A DNA stretch of 15,196 nucleotides from an uncultured Clostridia bacterium (GTDB taxonomy: Bacteria; Bacillota; Clostridia; TANB77; CAG-465), in the NCBI GenBank assembly GCA_934162655.1, contig CAKPJL010000025.1, positions 1 through 15,196 on the forward strand, read 5' to 3'. Position 1 is the stretch's first letter; each line of letters opens with the position of its first letter. Below the pieces are notes generated by a model. It saw nothing but the letters and a program-made list of their open reading frames with translations, did no database searches and had not been told where the DNA came from. Shown piece after piece: positions 13,746-15,196 of the stretch. The position numbers and the translations under genes are program-made.

Positions 13746-14528
13746 ATGAATATAAAAGTAGAAATAGAAGGATTAGATACATCTAAATTACCAAAACTAA
13801 GTTCTCAAGAACAAATGAAGATGTTAAGAGAAATAAAAAGTGGTAAAAATGAATTAAAAGATGAATTCATAGAAGCTAATTTAAGACTTGTTTTAAGTAT
13901 AGTAAAGAAATTTAATAATAGAGGAGAAAATGTTGATGATATATTCCAAGTTGGAGTAGTTGGATTAATCAAGGCAATTGATAATTTTGATATAACCCAA
14001 CCAGTTCAATTTTCAACTTATGCAGTACCTATGATAATAGGAGAAATAAAAAGGTATTTAAGGGATAATAGTGCTTTTAGAGTAACGAGATCTTTGAGGG
14101 ATTTATCCTATGTTGTATCGCAAGCAAAAGAAAAATATATAATGGAAAAAAATGAAGAGCCAACAATTGACGAATTAGTAAAAATAGTTGGAGCACCAAA
14201 AGAAGAAATAGTGCTTGCAATTGATTCAATGATAGCACCAATGTCTATATATGATGCAGTTTATAGTGATGGAGGAGACCAAATATTTTTGCTTGACCAA
14301 CTAAAAAACAAAAAAGATGAGTCAGAAGAAGTAATAGATAAAATCGCAGTATCGCAGATTTTAAGTAAATTAAATCCGAAAGAAAGATTAATTATAGAAA
14401 AAAGATATTTTAATGATAAAACGCAAACTGAACTGGCAGAAGAACTTGGAGTGTCGCAAGCACAAGTATCAAGAATAGAAAAAAACGCACTAGATAGAAT
14501 TAGAAAAAGAATAGAAAAAGGTGCATAA
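13746..14528 (+). CDS. sigG: RNA polymerase sporulation sigma factor sigma-G
   Basis: Sigma-G is the late forespore sigma factor. Seen in 260 residues: an N-terminal VEIEGLDTSKLPKL matching the sigma-G hallmark VEICGVDTSKLP, region 2 with NLRLVLSIVKKFNNRGENVDDIFQVG and STYAVPMIIGEIKRYLRDN, a region-3 segment FRVTRSLRDLSY, the linker with SDGGDQIFLLDQL, and region 4 helix-turn-helix TQTELAEELGVSQAQVSRIEKNA. The N-terminal motif and position directly after sigE distinguish it from sigma-F. It differs from typical sigma-G at several conserved places (no Cys in the N-terminal motif, VGVVGLIKAIDNFD, RVTRS), and has Glu43 where Bacillus has Asn45. The start ATG has AGGAG 8 nt upstream. A terminator follows within 7 nt. 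Confidence 0.92.
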   Translation: MNIKVEIEGLDTSKLPKLSSQEQMKMLREIKSGKNELKDEFIEANLRLVLSIVKKFNNRGENVDDIFQVGVVGLIKAIDNFDITQPVQFSTYAVPMIIGEIKRYLRDNSAFRVTRSLRDLSYVVSQAKEKYIMEKNEEPTIDELVKIVGAPKEEIVLAIDSMIAPMSIYDAVYSDGGDQIFLLDQLKNKKDESEEVIDKIAVSQILSKLNPKERLIIEKRYFNDKTQTELAEELGVSQAQVSRIEKNALDRIRKRIEKGA

Positions 14529-14534
14529 ATTAAG

Positions 14535-14567
14535 TATTCTACAAAACAAATTTGTAGAATATTTTTT
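14535..14567 (+). terminator. Rho-independent terminator after sigG
   Basis: TATTCTACAAA (14535-14545) and TTTGTAGAATA (14551-14561) form a perfect 11-bp stem with a 5-nt loop, followed by six T. Confidence 0.9.
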
Positions 14568-14603
14568 ATACAACTATTATATAATATAGAGAGGTGGTAT
14601 GAT

Positions 14604-14834
14604 TTGGCAAGGGGAATTGATTTTAAACAAAAAGAAGTAATAAGCCTAAGTGATGGAAAAATTTTAGGATTTGTTGTAGATGTTCAAGCTGATTTTGTTA
14701 CTGGTGAAATTAATTCTATAATTGTTGCAAAAACAGGCAAGTTATTTGGAAATATAATGGGAAAAAATAATGTAACAATACCATGGGATAAGATATCCAA
14801 AATAGGTGAAGATGTTATCTTGGTTGAAATTTAA
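14604..14834 (+). CDS. ymxH: YlmC/YmxH-family PRC-barrel sporulation protein
   Basis: A 76-residue soluble protein beginning MARGIDFKQKEVISLSDGKILGFVVDVQADFVTGEI and ending IGEDVILVEI, the pattern of the YlmC/YmxH family, which is built on a PRC-barrel fold and is found widely in spore formers. The biochemical role is not known. The start is TTG 14604 with GAGGTGG six nt upstream; no in-frame ATG fits. Its place after sigG matches Bacillus, where ylmC lies just downstream of sigG, though ylmA is missing here. Whether ylmC or ymxH is the better symbol cannot be settled. It is separated from sigG by a terminator, so it needs its own promoter. No terminator was seen between it and the rRNA promoters. 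Confidence 0.88.
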   Translation: MARGIDFKQKEVISLSDGKILGFVVDVQADFVTGEINSIIVAKTGKLFGNIMGKNNVTIPWDKISKIGEDVILVEI

Positions 14835-14863
14835 AGAAAATAATATTTTTTTTGAGAAAAGTG

Positions 14864-14892
14864 TTGACAAAATAATTAAAAAATGTTAATAT
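14864..14892 (+). promoter_or_regulatory. rRNA operon promoter P1
   Basis: A consensus -35 TTGACA (14864-14869), 17-bp spacer and -10 TAATAT (14887-14892) with TG at 14884-14885 (extended -10). A T-rich and A-rich tract just upstream (14841-14860) may serve as an UP element. The expected start is near 14897-14899, about 257 nt before 16S. Confidence 0.85.
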
Positions 14893-14967
14893 ATAAGCAC
14901 CGTGATACGCTGGTAATTACATAAATTGTATTTCATTAAAAAATATTTATTTTTTTTGAAAAAACAA

Positions 14968-14996
14968 TTGACAATTATCGACAATTGTGGTAAACT
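14968..14996 (+). promoter_or_regulatory. rRNA operon promoter P2
   Basis: A consensus -35 TTGACA (14968-14973), 17-bp spacer and -10 TAAACT (14991-14996) with TG at 14988-14989. ACAATT occurs three times across the -35 and spacer (14964, 14971, 14981). The expected start is near G15003. Tandem rRNA promoters are usual in Firmicutes. Confidence 0.85.
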
Positions 14997-15002
14997 ATTC
15001 TA

Positions 15003-15020
15003 GTCATCAAAAATGATGAC
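15003..15020 (+). other. Hairpin at the predicted 5' end of the P2 rRNA transcript
   Basis: GTCATCA (15003-15009) and TGATGAC (15014-15020) form a perfect 7-bp stem with an AAAA loop. The stem begins at the predicted P2 +1 G. There is no T run, so it is not a terminator. Confidence 0.65.
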
Positions 15021-15024
15021 AAAA

Positions 15025-15040
15025 GCACATTGAAAAATAA
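15025..15040 (+). promoter_or_regulatory. boxA-like antitermination element in the rRNA leader
   Basis: GCACATTGAAAAATAA resembles the leader element seen before Firmicute 16S genes (of the type TGCTCTTTGAAAAC), the presumed binding site for NusB/NusE. Assigned by resemblance and position only. Confidence 0.5.
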
Positions 15041-15071
15041 ACAATACAAAAAGACGAACCAAATTTATATA

Positions 15072-15093
15072 GGTTGTACAATAGGGTACAACC
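15072..15093 (+). other. rRNA leader hairpin
   Basis: GGTTGTAC (15072-15079) and GTACAACC (15086-15093) form a perfect 8-bp stem with a 6-nt loop. AACC at 15057-15060 could compete for the GGTT of the first arm. Confidence 0.6.
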
Positions 15094-15113
15094 GTCAATT
15101 AAACAAGTAAATT

Positions 15114-15133
15114 CGCGAGGAAACAAAGTCGCG
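15114..15133 (+). other. Hairpin just upstream of 16S rRNA
   Basis: CGCGA (15114-15118) and TCGCG (15129-15133), flanked by AAATT and AAATTT, form a short GC-rich stem about 20 nt before the mature 16S end. It probably belongs to the pre-16S processing region, whose other half would lie past the 3' end of 16S, outside the window. Confidence 0.5.
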
Positions 15134-15154
15134 TAAATTTTGAGAAAAAGGATA

Positions 15155-15196
<42 letters not shown>

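Overview
The window is strongly AT-rich and reads as a stretch of core chromosome from an endospore-forming, low-GC Firmicute, most likely a member of the Clostridia. The evidence is a complete spoIIGA-sigE-sigG block, a spoIVFA/spoIVFB-like pair, a YlmC/YmxH-family gene, Gram-positive-style Shine-Dalgarno sites (AAGGAGG) in front of most genes, and 16S rRNA beginning with the universal 5' bases. An uncultured gut lineage is possible, but species cannot be read from this sequence. All recognised genes are on the + strand, and no IS element, CRISPR array or tRNA was seen.

Positions 1-3602 hold the end of a replication-origin-type cluster: the C-terminal part of dnaN, then recF, then gyrB, closed by a strong terminator. 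The small S4-domain gene often found between dnaN and recF is absent, and gyrA does not follow gyrB. Positions 3626-5531 are a translation operon with a 17-bp-spaced sigma-A promoter, an L20-type leader with mutually exclusive antiterminator and terminator, infC (probably starting at AUA), rpmI, rplT and efp, then a terminator. Positions 5533-6156 are a self-contained unit with its own promoter and terminator. It encodes one unrecognised 165-aa protein whose 5' end is unusually GC-rich. miaB follows with its own promoter.

Positions 7705-9381 encode a membrane-anchored LytM/M23 protein and an M50 intramembrane protease, matching SpoIVFA/SpoIVFB, the machinery that activates the late mother-cell sigma factor. 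Positions 9454-11980 are the ftsA-ftsZ division operon with promoter and terminator. Positions 12011-14567 hold spoIIGA (pro-sigma-E protease) overlapping sigE, then sigG, then a terminator. A ymxH-like gene follows. The last 330 bases are the regulatory region of an rRNA operon (tandem promoters, 5' hairpin, boxA-like element, processing hairpins) and the first about 42 nt of 16S rRNA.

Functionally the window joins replication, translation, cell division and the sporulation cascade. FtsZ builds the septum, SpoIIGA processes pro-sigma-E in the mother cell, sigma-G acts in the forespore, and SpoIVFA/B act after engulfment. The most unusual items are the orphan gene at 5613-6110, the non-canonical infC start with its leader switch, the placement of efp in the L20-controlled operon, the intact zinc ligands in the SpoIVFA-like protein, and sequence departures in FtsA and sigma-G.
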